Source of the DNA: Hygrocybe punicea
Lineage: Eukaryota; Basidiomycota; Agaricomycetes; Agaricales; Hygrophoraceae
Direction of reading: 5' to 3'
Length of the DNA stretch: 64,000 nt
NCBI GenBank assembly: GCA_963556145.1
Contig: OY744462.1
Span: 3,162,001-3,226,000, forward strand
Each line of letters begins with the position of its first letter. Position 1 is the first letter of the stretch. The translations under genes were made by a program, and so were the position numbers. Below are positions 32,630-43,618 of this stretch, piece after piece. Below the pieces are notes generated by a model. It did no database searches. It was not told the origin of the DNA and saw only the letters and a program-made list of their open reading frames with translations.

Positions 32630-32846
32630 CGCAATAAAAACATTAACAAATATCACCAACAGAATATTTGTGCTGTTCAGAAATACAATAAAAAGAACAT
32701 TGAGAAGCATCAGCAACAAGATATTGCAGCTGTTCAAAAATATAAATTGGAACATCCTGAAAAACATTAGCAACAACATATTGTAGGTGTGAACAGATAT
32801 AAATGAGAACATCAGATAAATACCAGCAACAGAATCTTGCAGCAGT
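32630..32846 (+). repeat. 57 bp coding tandem repeat (19 residues)
   Basis: Four units with a consensus like AVQKYKLEHPEKHQQQDIA. Two later units carry stop codons. The array ends at a hairpin-ended repeat at 32,848. Confidence 0.85.
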
Positions 32847-32847
32847 T

Positions 32848-33440
32848 ACGAGTTCTTCCATTTATGGAAAACTCATTCTTATAAACCCGGTTCTCAGCCA
32901 TTGAGATGATTTATTTATCTCAGGGACTGAGGGGAATATGTCCCTATATGGCAACTGAGTTCCAAATCCCTTTTGACTGGTTTCATTCCAACATTCAGAG
33001 CCTCTATTGACTTGCACACTGCATAGACTGTCACCAGATTTGACAAGGAGGATGTCATGGGGACTGTCCTACTGGAAAAAAATTATGTAGGGAATCTGGT
33101 ATGATTTGAGTTCCCTGTGAGCCATTTTTTGCCAAGGAAATGAGTATAGATACAATAACTAATGTTATACTGCAAATAAAAATGTAGTAATTTCTAAGTA
33201 TATTTTACTCTAAGTATGGGACACTTTTGTCCACTCAAGGCAGTTGTAAAATATGATATCTGAGTCTTTAGAATGCAAACAGGAAAGGGTGGTCCGGAAT
33301 TGTGGCTGAAATTAGAGGAGAGTCTTAAATACACAGTGAGAGCTTTCGAGCTCAGATGGGTGCACAAACCTTCTATTGTTCAACAGCAAACATCATCAGG
33401 GGTGGTGTAAAAGAGGTGTGTATGTAACTTTATTGTCCTT
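32848..33440. repeat. Repeat R hairpin end and flank
   Basis: The hairpin ACGAGTTCTTCCATTTATGG begins at 32,848. It is followed by CATTGAGATGAT and CAACTGAGTT words that recur after a diverged hairpin at 34,868. No gene is seen. A stretch at 33,120-33,440 is AT-rich and unassigned. Confidence 0.55.
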
Positions 33441-34790
33441 GGTCTAATAATGATGTCTGCACCTCCCACAACCTGTTTCCATCGAAAACCAGGGGTTGGG
33501 AGGTCTCAGGACCTCACATTCCCACCTTGTGTTCAACTGTGAAGAAAATAGTGGCCACACCAGGGATTGAACCAGGGACCTCCCCAACACATGAGGGTAG
33601 CTCTACCAACTGAGCTATGTGACTGGTTACAATGGGAGTTAGGATATCTAACATATACCCTAAGGCAGACCTTAGTTCACTTCTTAACCATCCGCTACTG
33701 TGTAGTGCTGTAGCTCCAGTGTTGATTAACCTGCCATTAGGTGGAACCATTGGATCTTAGCTCTGTTGAAAGTGACTACTACATCACCACTTCCAACACC
33801 AACCAGCACTCCCAAACTGTTTCAACCACCAGGACGCCTCACCCCACCCTATGTTCAACCACCCATGGCTCGCGTACACCCCTGGCCCTTGTTTGCATTG
33901 AAAACGAGCAGGAAGAGGGTCTCAAGTCCTCATGTTACCACCATCTGCCCAAGCACCACCTCCCCTCTTGTTTCAACCACTAGGACACCCCATCCAGCCC
34001 CGTTTTCATCCACCCCCAAATTGTATATGCCCCCTGCAACCTGTTTCCATTAAAACCAAAGGGTTGGGGGGTCTCAGAGCCTCACGTGCCCGCCATCTGT
34101 CCAAACCACCCAACCCCATTTTTTTAGCATCCACAGCAGCCCTTTGCCGCCTGTTTGCAAGCGTCATCAACTTGAATAGACCCCCCGTGTCTCGTTTGGA
34201 TTGAAACCAAGACATCGAGGGCCCTAGAACTGTCACCTCACCACCCAATGTCCAACCCACCCCACCCTCATTTTTTGAACATCTACGGCACCCCTTCCCA
34301 CCCATTTTTGACCACCCCCAACTCAAATAGACCCCCTGTATCTTGTTTGGATTGAAAACATGTGCATTGAAAACGAGTGGTCCCAGGTTTTCAAGCCCAC
34401 CATCTGCCAAATCACCACTGCCCCTTTTCAACCACCAGGACACCACCCTGCCCCATTTCTGACCACCCACAGCTTGTATACACCCCTGACACCTTGTTCG
34501 CATAGAAAATGAGGCGTCAGGGTGTTCCAGTCCTACCCATTTCCGCCCAGTACAAATACCACCCTTAGACCTTTTCACACCTGGAACATGCCACCCTGTG
34601 TCATTTTCAACCAGCCCGAGCTGGTCTACAGCCTCTGTGCCTTGTTCACGTAGAAAATGAGCTGTTGGAGGAGTACCAATCCCATCCATTTCTGCCCAGT
34701 GCTTATGCACCCCTCTGGCTCCAAGTACCCATCCACAATTTCTTTACACCACACCCTCCTGCGCAGTTTATGGCCATGCCCAGCTAGAAT
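33440..34790. repeat. Satellite with a period of about 150 bp
   Basis: Units can be aligned on TTGTTTGCATTGAAAAC-like words at about 33,474, 33,889, 34,043, 34,193, 34,343, 34,494 and 34,653. They are spaced 150-159 bp except across the tRNA-like insert. Each unit also carries ACCACCAGGACACC, CCCGTTTT and CATCTGCC words. The minus-strand open frame across it is a by-product of the repeats. Confidence 0.82.
33552..33624 (-). tRNA. tRNA-like gene or tRNA-derived SINE head
   Basis: A 73 nt cloverleaf is readable on the minus strand. D arm GCTC-AGTTGGTA-GAGC and T loop TTCAATC are canonical. The acceptor AGTCACA pairs with TGTGGCC at six of seven positions including one wobble. A TATTTTC terminator follows the discriminator A. 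The A-box (TAGCTCAGTTGG) and B-box (GGTTCAATCCC) are good. The anticodon stem has two mismatches. By strict numbering the anticodon is TGT (Thr) with an abnormal A33; a one-base shift gives GTG (His). It lies in satellite DNA, so a tRNA pseudogene or SINE is likelier than a working tRNA. Confidence 0.6.
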
Positions 34791-34867
34791 AGATGGTTTA
34801 TTTATTAAACAACAATTAAATATTATATAATAAATTTGGAAGTTTATTTTCTCTGAAATCTAACTTA

Positions 34868-35337
34868 TATGAGTTCTTCAGTTTATGAAATTGGTTTTCA
34901 GACATTGAGATGATTCATTCATTCAATTCTGGGACTAAGGGAAACAATGTGTCCCAATATAGCAACTGAGTTTGATTTGAGTTTGATTGATGTCCAAGTC
35001 TAGACCTATAAGATGTGGTCAGCATGGCTCAATGAAGAAGATCATGCCACTTCTCCCAACATCATGGACACACTCTAATAGATTGCTTCTAATAGCTCCT
35101 CACAGTATTTGATGATCAAATGTCTGAGTGTAGAGATATAATACCATGGGAATATGAGGAGGAGGAGGTCTGCACAGCTCAATGAGGACGATCATACCAC
35201 TTCTGGAGTCTTCAGATTTGACTGGAGGTTAGTGCATAATGTAGGAAATCAACGGAATAACACCAAAATTTACCCAATGATAGTTTAGTAAATGTTATAA
35301 AATACCCCCTGAGACAAAAATGCATGAAATCCTGGTA
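34868..35337. repeat. Diverged repeat R copy
   Basis: It starts with a weak hairpin, GAGTTCTTCAGTTTATGAAA, then CATTGAGATGATTCATT and a GTCCCAATATAGCAACTGAG segment that match 32,890-32,960. There is no coding capacity. Confidence 0.5.
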
Positions 35338-35939
35338 TGAGTTCTTCCAGTCATTGAGAAATAAAACAGATTGGCCCATAAAGTGTAGAACTATTAACTA
35401 TGCAAGTCAAGTGGATAATATTTGATATTTTGCCTATAATTTCCTTGGTGGTCAGACAGAAAATCTATCTCCTATTAAATCTCTGTATGGGCATTCTCCA
35501 GCATTTATCAGATACTAAAATGATCTCCTTGCATTGTGCAATTAGTTTTTAGATTTACATTGAATCTTGAGGACATGTTACGCTTTGCACGTGACATGGG
35601 AGGGGTATGGATGAGCTTTATCTTACTAATGATGCAAGCCATAGTCACATGACTACTCCTACTATATAAGAAAATATCAGCTATATAAGCAACAATAGGC
35701 TAAACTCAGTTGATCTACAGATATTTTCACTTAAAACACAAAATTCAATGTGATATAACCATATACATATATTGTCTTGTATGGTAATTATACATTTCAA
35801 GCCCAATTATTTACTGATGTTGATAACAATCATACATATAAAAATCCAATGATGTTAAGATTATACCATATGTTTTATGTGTAAAACACAGCAACAAGAC
35901 TTGATTCATGTCATGTCCAATACTGGCCTACTAAACAAG
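35338..35939 (+). mobile_element. Hairpin-ended repeat R, copy in Helitron E
   Basis: It begins near GAGTTCTTCCAGTCATTGAG and ends GGCCTACTAAACAAG before T. Between about 35,640 and 35,939 it matches the reverse complement of 12,600-12,850, for example ACAAAATTCAATGTGATAT. The 3' end lies directly against the end of the Helitron peptidase frame (GTATGGTAATATGATGG), as if it had inserted at A^T in that gene. Confidence 0.65.
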
Positions 35940-36249
35940 TATGGTAATATGATGGAATGATGACAGGCAACTCTTGTTCCAGAGACATTGTTCTTACACA
36001 GCTTTGGGACTATAATATCAGACACTACAAAAATAGAAATGTAGAACTTGCCATTTATGCTCAGAGGCCCTGAGCATCCTTCTTGATGTCAAGGATAGCT
36101 GTCTTTATGTGGTCATCTTGTGTAATATACCTTATGCGATACGTAACATACTTTATGCAATTTAATCATATGGCTTAAAACACCAAGAAAGTAAGGAGGG
36201 ACAAAAAGAACTCGTTCATGCCATGCAGAGCACTGGTCCACTAAACAAG
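35940..36249 (+). pseudogene. Helitron E peptidase C-terminus and 3' end
   Basis: The coding sense TGNSCSRDIVLTQL, IRHYKNRN and LAIYAQ ends at a stop near 36,069, as in copy D (stop at 45,366). The 3' region follows, with AAAGAACTCGTTCATGCCATG and the terminus GTCCACTAAACAAG before T at 36,249. Confidence 0.8.
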
Positions 36250-36345
36250 TGATTGGTCTGGGCATGCTGCTTAGGATGATGCATTGTATGTCTTCTAACT
36301 GCATTTAGTGTGTGTTGTAGGTGCTTTTCATTTTGAACTGGGTAA

Positions 36346-38124
36346 GAGCTGCAAGATTTCATGTTGTATGTGTGTCAGGATTTTCAAGCTGAAAATTCTG
36401 TACAGCTCCTAAATTTTATTTTGTATGCTTCTCAGGATTTTCCAGATGAAAATTCTGCACAGCCGCTAGATTTTGGTTTGCATGCTTCTCAGGATTTTCC
36501 AAATGAAATTTCTGTATAGCTGCTAGACGTTGTTTTGCATGCTTGTCAGGATATTGTATTTGGAATTTTGAACAGCAACAAGGTGTGGTTTGGAATGCTT
36601 CTCAGAATTCTGATTTTTGAATTTATTAACTGCAATGATATTTCAGGTTTTCTTGTGACTTGCAATGGCTTCTTCATCAATTAATTCAAATACTGACACA
36701 AAAGTAGGGCAGCTGGAGCACACATGATTCTGTATTGCAATTTGAAGTGCTAACATTATTCATTTTTGAGTGCACATGAATGCTATGGCTAGCTGCAATA
36801 ACTTTCAAATGTGCAATGGTCAATTTTGGAGTCAACAGTTCAAATAGGTGATTTACAATTACAAGTGACTTCTCAGCTGATGATTCCAGTGAGAGTGCTT
36901 CATCTTTTGGCATGTAAGAGTGGAATTTATATTTAGCTGCATCCTTACTGGCATTGTTATTGGTTGAAGCAAGAATTAGTTCATGAAGTGAGAATACATT
37001 TGCCTTACCTCTACCAATACATTCCATATGAACATTAGCACTGAAAGGTTTATTGTCAGACTTGAAAATGTCATATAATTTCAAAATTTTACTGCAAATA
37101 TAGCAAACAGACATTTGAAGAGCTAGGAAATGATACAGAACTAAGACAAGCAACAGAATTCCACCACTGGCTAATACAGGTAGTTTATTTATATATTTCA
37201 AGTAAGCTCTGAAATCGTGTATTGAAAGGTAAGGCCTAAGCTCATGTAGGACTGGGATAGAGGCAACAGTCAATACTAGAGACTGTTGACTCTACTCCCA
37301 GGCTATGTCCGCTTTTGGAACAAATATGTACAAACAGATTAGTAAGCTACTTGGAACTTGACCAAGTCCATACTCTATGTAGAGTGGCTCATCAGAATCT
37401 AACATCGTGTTGTCTGAACAGATTCTGTTGAAGTTTCAACTTAATATACATGCATTTGTTAGCAATGCTAGTTGTACAATGATATACAGAAAGCATATCA
37501 AACATGTTCAAGAATATTCTGGCATAGTTCAAATATAAAAGAGGGATAAGCTGATTGACAACTAGAAAGAACAAATTCAGTGCTGTTGTGGAAATTTGTG
37601 ATTTTTTCAGGGTTTGGTGATGTCAAGAAAGAAGTGGACTGGAGACCAATAGGATGAAATGCGATCAAACTTGGTGAATAAGTGAGATTTTCATACTGTG
37701 AGAGATTATCTTTATAAAAATTCAAAGTTACAGCGCATGAAGTGACATTTGGTAAGACAGAAACAGTTGGTATGACATGGACATTTTGTATTACATTTGC
37801 AGGAGGCATAAGGCCAATCCCAGTGACAGCACATTGTGCCCAAGATATTGTAATGATAAAAATTATAAGACATTGTGACATGGATGATATTTTTGTGAAC
37901 AGTTTTATAGTCTTTTTGAAAATAGAAGCTAAATAATAATATGTGTATGTCAAATATATCTGGACAAAATGAATAAACAACATACCAATACAAATTCCAG
38001 CACATAAAACAGTAAAAATTGAAAAATCCACAAAATTTCGCATTTTAAGGCTATATATGGATATATTATGTAAAAATTTGATCATAGATGGTAAGATATT
38101 CATACCTGCGCCAGAAAAAATCAA
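36346..38124 (-). pseudogene. Helitron N-terminal fragment F
   Basis: Minus strand. An open frame at 37,273-36,686 has a transmembrane-like stretch (SGGILLLVLVLYHFLALQMS). It is followed by VFSLHELILAS, ESSAEKSLVIVNHLFELLTP, KLTIAHLKVIAAS and YFCVSI. Degenerate 57 bp repeats follow at 36,630-36,346 (six units, stops in several). Upstream, 38,124-37,498 is another open frame, rich in hydrophobic residues, that may belong to the same gene. It is homologous to fragment E. I cannot assign a function. Confidence 0.5.
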
Positions 38125-38159
38125 GTCTAAACCTGTAGGTTAAGAAATGAGCTTGTACA

Positions 38160-39345
38160 ATCTAAAAAGGTGAAAAAATGTGAAATTTCCACATACTTTG
38201 AATATTGACAGAGAGTTTAGCTGTCAAATGATAGATTATGTCAACAAATGATAATTTACACCAACAAAAGACATTACCAGTGGGCCAAGAGACATAACAG
38301 AGCCAGAAAAAAGAAAAAGCATGAAAATCCAAAGAATTTTCAACTTTAGCATGTATAAACAGAAAGATTATGTAAGCATTGGACCCTGAATGATGCAGGG
38401 ACATCACCTGATCCAGTTCGCATTTTTTTGGGAGTCTGAATACAGAAAACTGAGCTTAAACAAGCCAAAAAGGTGAAAAAATATGAAATTTACATATATT
38501 TTGAAAATTGAAAGGGAGATGGGCTGTAAAATGATAGATTATGTTAAAAATTAATAAGATATACAAATTGAAGAAATGTCATATCTATGCAACTCCGAGG
38601 AATTCCAATGAACTCTGCTCCGGACTTTTCTGCCATTTTATCTTATCTTATCCTCTCACATACATTATTGTTCCTTTCCTTGTTTATACTCAATTTTTCT
38701 TGATCTCCATTTCTCCGAACTCCTATCTGTTCTTTCCCTTTGTTTACTTGTCACCATACATAGCAACCTTTTATTACTTTTTATCCTTCTCCGAACTCCG
38801 GTGCCCTTCCCAGAGTTCTTATTATCTTTACATTACTAAGGACTTAACAAACAATTAGTTTACCAAGTATATAAGTTGGAACTACAAGTCCTGTAACTCC
38901 ATTCAGAAAATCAACTTGAGTTCCCCTCATCCTTAAACTTAGGGCTTCACCTTAAGCTCACTATTAGTCTCCGTCTTTAGTCCGAATCTCCAGACTAATT
39001 CTGCTCCATCCGATTGTGCTTACTCAGTACGACTCAAGGAAGTAGCATAACTACTTTGAGAGTTCACATCTCACGTCCTCCAACAACTCCATTCCGCCCA
39101 GAGTTGCACGTCTCTAACAAGACATGACCAGTGGTGCAGGAAACAAAACAGAGCCATATAAAAGAAAAAGCACAAAAATTCAAAGAATTTTTGACTTTTA
39201 TGTCTAAAACAGGAAATCTTATGTCAGCATTGGAACTTGAATGGTCCAGGCAAATCACCTCATCCAGGAAACATGTTTTTGGAGTCTGAATATGGAAAAC
39301 TGAGCTTAAACGAGCCAAAAAGGTAAAAAAATGTGGTATTTACGT
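38160..39345. repeat. 303 bp tandem duplication split by a solo LTR
   Basis: AAAACTGAGCTTAAAC occurs near 38,446 and 39,297. Subtracting the LTR and its duplication leaves a period of about 303 bp. Shared words include CAGTGG(G/T)...AACANAGCCA, AAGAAAAAGCA and TCACCTNATCCAG. Non-coding. Confidence 0.85.
38577..39119 (+). mobile_element. Solo LTR, 543 bp
   Basis: It starts TGTCATATC and ends CTCTAACA, flanked by a 5 bp duplication with one mismatch (agaaa/agaca). The tandem sister unit near 38,270 shows the empty site. A reverse-oriented relative forms the LTR at 54,716-56,862. Confidence 0.85.
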
Positions 39346-39679
39346 ATTAAATGAGGAAGGTGGTGGTTGAGGTTTAAGAGGCAAAAGTGCAATAAGGTTC
39401 AAAGTCTGGGTTCAAATGGTGATCTGACTAATGATTACATAATCAAGATAATGTAAAAAATTGACCAAAACCAAAATTGAAATACAAAGTGATCTAACTA
39501 TATTGAGTTTGTTTATTTGTATTTCTTTATTATGTGGCCAAGTTGCAACATCATTCACAAATGTCGAGTGACTATATCAGCAAAAAATATTTTATTTGCT
39601 ATTATTTACATCTATTTGTATATATTTATACTTACTCAAATAAGCATATAAAGATTATAACATATGATAAAATATATAT
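39346..39679. other. AT-rich DNA, no gene seen
   Basis: Low-complexity A/T sequence with no open frame or repeat match that I can support. Confidence 0.4.
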
Positions 39680-40209
39680 TATTGTATTATATAACTAGTT
39701 TTTTACATTCAACAAATATGATGACAATCAGTATGAAATTCAGTATACATTAATGTAAAATTACCTTATATAGTTAGACTGGTCATATGTGACTGTCATT
39801 ATTGTGATCAGCATAAAATTTAGTATATAATATGAGAAATTACCTTATAAGGTTAGATTGGTCACATGTAACTGTCATATCTTGCCTGAAATGGTTATAT
39901 TAGTCAGCAGTTCAATTTTCAGCTGATTCTGATAAGAATTGAAGTCAGTATGAATATTTTGAATATAATTAGAAGACAATTTGTCTTTTCTGAGGCAACC
40001 CCTATTTGGATGTTTATGTAAGCTTGTCCACACATAGCTAGGACCACATGTTATTTTGCAGTATAACAAGTAGAATCATACCTTGTGCCTAAAAAAAAAA
40101 TTCCTACATGCAATCAACTTTATTAATCAATCAATTAATTAATTACAAAACCTCACTCAGCCTGGTCTGATAAAGAACGAGTCTTTTAACAAATTAAAAG
40201 AACTCATAA
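39680..40209 (-). mobile_element. Hairpin-ended repeat R abutting Helitron D
   Basis: The sequence matches 12,800-13,333 in the same orientation, including TCAGCAGTTCAATTTTCAGC and CCTGGTCTGATAAAG. The hairpin at 40,177-40,207 ends against coding sequence of Helitron D. Confidence 0.7.
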
Positions 40210-40817
40210 AAAGGCAAAGGCAAACAGAATGCAGCTGTAATTGCAACTTCATTTGTTCCAGCAAGAGGCTCAATTGCTATTGCTTCTACCCAAAAACATT
40301 CACTTGACACAAACAATGAACCAGTAGCTAAAAGGCCTTGGATCACCAAAAACAAGGTCAACCAAGGATCCACAAGCAAGCAACAGGTCATTAACTCTCC
40401 AGCTGGACTGATCTGGGATAGAAATGATTACAGCTGTGCATATGACTCATTGTTGGTGATTATATTCCATCTGTAGAAAGACAATCATGTGAAGTGGTCT
40501 ACAGTATTCAGAAGCATGAATGATCACTTGAGCACATTGTCTCATGGTTTTTCACAGGTGTTGCACAAAAATGTGGCATTTGAACAGCTCAGAGATCACC
40601 TTAGAACTACACTGTATAACATGAATCCTACAGATTTTCCTAGAGGAACAATGGGCATCAGTGTTGCCAATCTGGCTATGGAGTTGTTTACAGCGATTTC
40701 GGAAACTAATGTCCGCGCCAACTTTTTTTTTTTTTTTTGGGTTGGCTCGGCATTGGCTGGTTCCCCAATTTCCACTCCTTTATTTTTGTATCGTACGCTT
40801 GCTATACTGTATACTCA

Positions 40818-42172
40818 ATGCCAATGGCTATGGGAGATCCTCCCCCTCCTTATCACCCTCCTTTGCAACCTCCTCTACTGCCTGCTCAACCAGTAATGGC
40901 AAACCAGCTTGCCCCACCAGAGACCCCTCCCTCCAGGCCTGTGACACCTTTTGAATATCTTATCCAAGTTGTTCTGCCTAACAAGCGGGTTCGCACTGGA
41001 AACCGGAAGAACAAATTGGAGAAGACAGACCCAATTTCTTTTGGGCCAGCCAATATGAAAGCAAATGTTGACTGGGACAACTTCATAACTGCAATTGCCA
41101 GTCTTGTGCAGTGCCAGCCACCTCAATTGTGCACCAGCACATTTGAATGGCACTGGCTAAAACCTGCCAACAGCCCTTGGCTTCCCCTGCAAAATGAGAC
41201 CGGTCTCATCTCCATGCTCAACCAGGTCATTGCAGCGAAGAGTGCACCTTACATTATTATTCATGCAACCTCCCAAGCAGCTTGCACCAGCTCAAAACCC
41301 TCCGTGGGCTGCAACTTCAGCAGTAGAGACACCAGTTGATGAAGATGAGCAATCCGACAATGATGGGCGCCTGATGTTCAAGAAGGTATTGTATTCTTTG
41401 ATAAGATGGTGTCTGGCACTCACACATTATTAGGCACGTATTGACGATGAATTGAATCAACTTGCAGCACAGATAATTGACAAATATCCACCAGGTACCT
41501 GCAAATTACACCCATCAATCTCCTGCTTCCATCATCGCCCCAGCAATCGTCACTATGAGCTTGACCGCCAACGATCCCTTGTATGGGCATCTGCGATCCG
41601 AAAGGGAGATGCTACTATGGACAAAATACCTCTTACTTCAGCACTTTTCAAAGCCAAGCATGCCCTCAAGTGTGTGGAACCCGGCGCGAAAGAAAAGGCT
41701 GCTGAGAAGCCTGCTATTGATGTAGACGCTACTGCCCCAGCTCCAGTGCAAGCCCCGCCAATGATGCAAGCACATCCAATGGTGCAAGCTCACATGATGA
41801 TGCAGGGTACTCCAATGATGCCGCAATTCAACGTACATGTTTCTTCCTTTCAACCCTATGCTTCCGCAGATGGCACCTGGCTTTTCCTGGAACACAGCTG
41901 GTGCTGGAGAAAGTCCAACTGCCAATGCACAAGCGCATTTCAAAGACCCTCTGTCATCCCCAATACCCCCTGTGGATGAAGATGATGTTAGTGACTGGTG
42001 CCGCAAGCACAATCTCGATGCAACTGTTGAAGCCCCGCTTGAGCAACTAGGTTTTGTGCCAGGTGATAATCTTGAGCTTGTCACAGAGCAACAGGCAAAG
42101 GATGCTGGCTTCAAGCCATTGGTGTGGAATTGGGTGTTGAAGGTTTTTCGCCGTGAGCGCAAGAAGTATTAG
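40818..42172 (+). CDS. M1 accessory protein (function unknown)
   Basis: Start at 40,818 (MPMAMGDPPPPY); one GT-AG intron at 41,386-41,433; stop at 42,172. N-terminal Pro-rich tail, then a domain with PFEYLIQVVLPNKRV and FEWHWLKPANSPWLPL. A Cys/His region follows: YPPGTCKLHPSISCFHH, then LVWASAIRKGDATMDKIPL. A Met/Gln/Pro-rich linker (APPMMQAHPMVQAHMMMQ) leads to a C-terminal SAM-like helical domain (VSDWCRKHNLDATVEAPLEQ, LGFVPGDNLELV). Two probable single-base frameshifts lie near 41,262 and 41,830. The same architecture is encoded in element M2. I recall such proteins as uncharacterised in Agaricomycetes. A DNA- or chromatin-binding helper of transposition is a guess. Confidence 0.65.
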
Positions 42173-42344
42173 GTATATATCTGGAATCGTCTGCACTCTT
42201 TCATCATAAATTTTCATTTTTCTTAGCGTAGAGCAATCGTCCAGTAATAGAAACAATTGTCCATACAGATATAAAAAGACACAGAGAAACTAATACAGAA
42301 ACAACGTGATAAAACATAGTACAGAAACAACGTGATAAAAGTAG

Positions 42345-43471
42345 CTAGAGATTATATCCTGAATGTAAAAACCACCCCTGCACAATATTTCTCGTGATGG
42401 AGTAGGCAGCTTCAAGCAAGAGGACTTCTGGGTCCTCTTGCTGCTGCAGGCGTGGCCAATGACATCGAATCCAAGTTTTGACTAGGTAGAAAACTCAGAA
42501 AGGACGACAGAAACAATAGCGCCACTCACTGAAGCTGAAACTCTCTTCAATAGGGTTGAAATCGGGGGAATATGGTGGGAGGAAGACAAGGAGAACACCT
42601 TGGGCCTCAACGATCTCACAGATTGCGTGGATGCGGTGAATAGCACAGTTGTCGAGCACAATGATACTCCGATCTTGCAGATATTGGTTCATCTTGGGAA
42701 GCTAGAGAGTGTGATCAAGCTATAGAAGACACAAAGTAATAGAAATACACACCAGATCATTGACAATGAAGTCGAGGAACTCATTCCCATCCAGTGACCC
42801 TGGTACCACCCTCACGGCTTCATAACCCTCAAGCGACAGCGCAGCAACGAGGCTGTATCGATCTCCCCGGATGAAATTGGTGTGGATAGTGGCCCTGATT
42901 CCAGCAGGTGAACGGCCATAGTGACGGTAGATTGTCCTGTCATCTTTACTTGACTCGTCGACAAAAACAAACTGTTGGGCAGTAAAATGGGTATTCATCT
43001 CATCCATCCACTCAGCTCTTGCATCTTCATCACACTCTGCAGCTGCTTTCTGAAGCAACTTGTAGGTGATTCCAGCATCACGTATGTTCTCGAAGAGTGC
43101 TGTCTTTGAGAGCTTGACATCGTAGGCAACGGCTAGCCAGTCCTGAATTTCATCAAGAAACATGTCGGGAGCTTCTTCAAGAAGCGTATAGAGGTCATGT
43201 GTCATGTTGTTGTTGAGAATGTGAGGGCGGCCAGTTGTGAGAGGCGCGGAGGCAGGGGGCTGCCATAGAGTGTTATATTTCTTTGCCAACACCTAACTGT
43301 CCGTTCAGAGATACCAAAGATCTCACACACGTTGGGGGGTACGTAGCTGTGTTCGAGGAGCCAGATAACCGCTCGCATATGTCTTTGCTTATCAATTTGT
43401 TGACCATGGCTGAGAACCGGCCAATGCCGAGCCAACCCAAAAAAATAAAAAAAAGTTGGCGTGGACATTAG
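42345..43471 (-). CDS. M1 Tc1/mariner DDE transposase
   Basis: Cut-and-paste transposase. The N-terminal helix-turn-helix is in VCEIFGISERTVRCW. The catalytic D is in FVFVDESSKDD near 42,965, the second D in IIVLDNCAIHR near 42,650, and the final E in SPDFNPIEESFS near 42,545. The second D and the E are separated by 34 residues (DD34E). Two introns, 42,702-42,752 and 42,482-42,529, have GT-AG ends. The last exon ends WFLHSGYNL and stop at 42,345. A one-base shift between 43,220 and 43,270 divides the N-terminal and central frames, so the copy is probably inactive although the triad is intact. The start is uncertain; the frame is open from within the TIR. Confidence 0.85.
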
Positions 43472-43618
43472 TCTCCAAAATCGCTGTAAAGTCAATGGCA
43501 TTGTAGCCTCTTCTCAACATGAATGTTCTCAATGTGACTTTGCAGAAGAACCCATTGATGACAGACTAGGCTATGTGTTACATGCTGATGACACCATTAA
43601 ACAGTCTACAATAAAGTG

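Larger units (their letters stand above)
31745..32846 (+). pseudogene. Helitron N-terminal fragment E
   Basis: Coding sense shared with fragment F (36,346-37,273, opposite strand). Here: GGGKKPVFTMSELGLKLFPL, FKLYISKQNLTPQDFSNSAF and SKLTIANLKLIIAAYHSIYL. In F: VFSLHELILAS and PKLTIAHLKVIAASHSIHVH. A hydrophobic, possibly membrane-spanning stretch precedes it (about 31,990-32,140). It ends in a 19-residue tandem repeat. Frameshifts and stops are present. I infer that this is the amino-terminal extension of the Helitron protein because similar 19-residue Lys/His/Gln repeats occur there in fungal Helitrons. The link to Rep is not seen in this window. Confidence 0.5.
40691..43486. mobile_element. 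Tc1/mariner element M1 with accessory gene
   Basis: 2,796 bp, TA duplication at 40,689-40,690 and 43,487-43,488. TIRs start CAGCGATTT and stay alike for about 80 bp, including ACTAATGTCC and GGGTTGGCTCGGCATTGG. It carries a DD34E transposase on the minus strand and a second gene on the plus strand, tail to tail. Confidence 0.93.

Noticed and set aside
34006..34710. 234-codon minus-strand open frame across the satellite
   Set aside because: It follows the satellite period of about 150 bp. The repeated unit, not selection, keeps it open.
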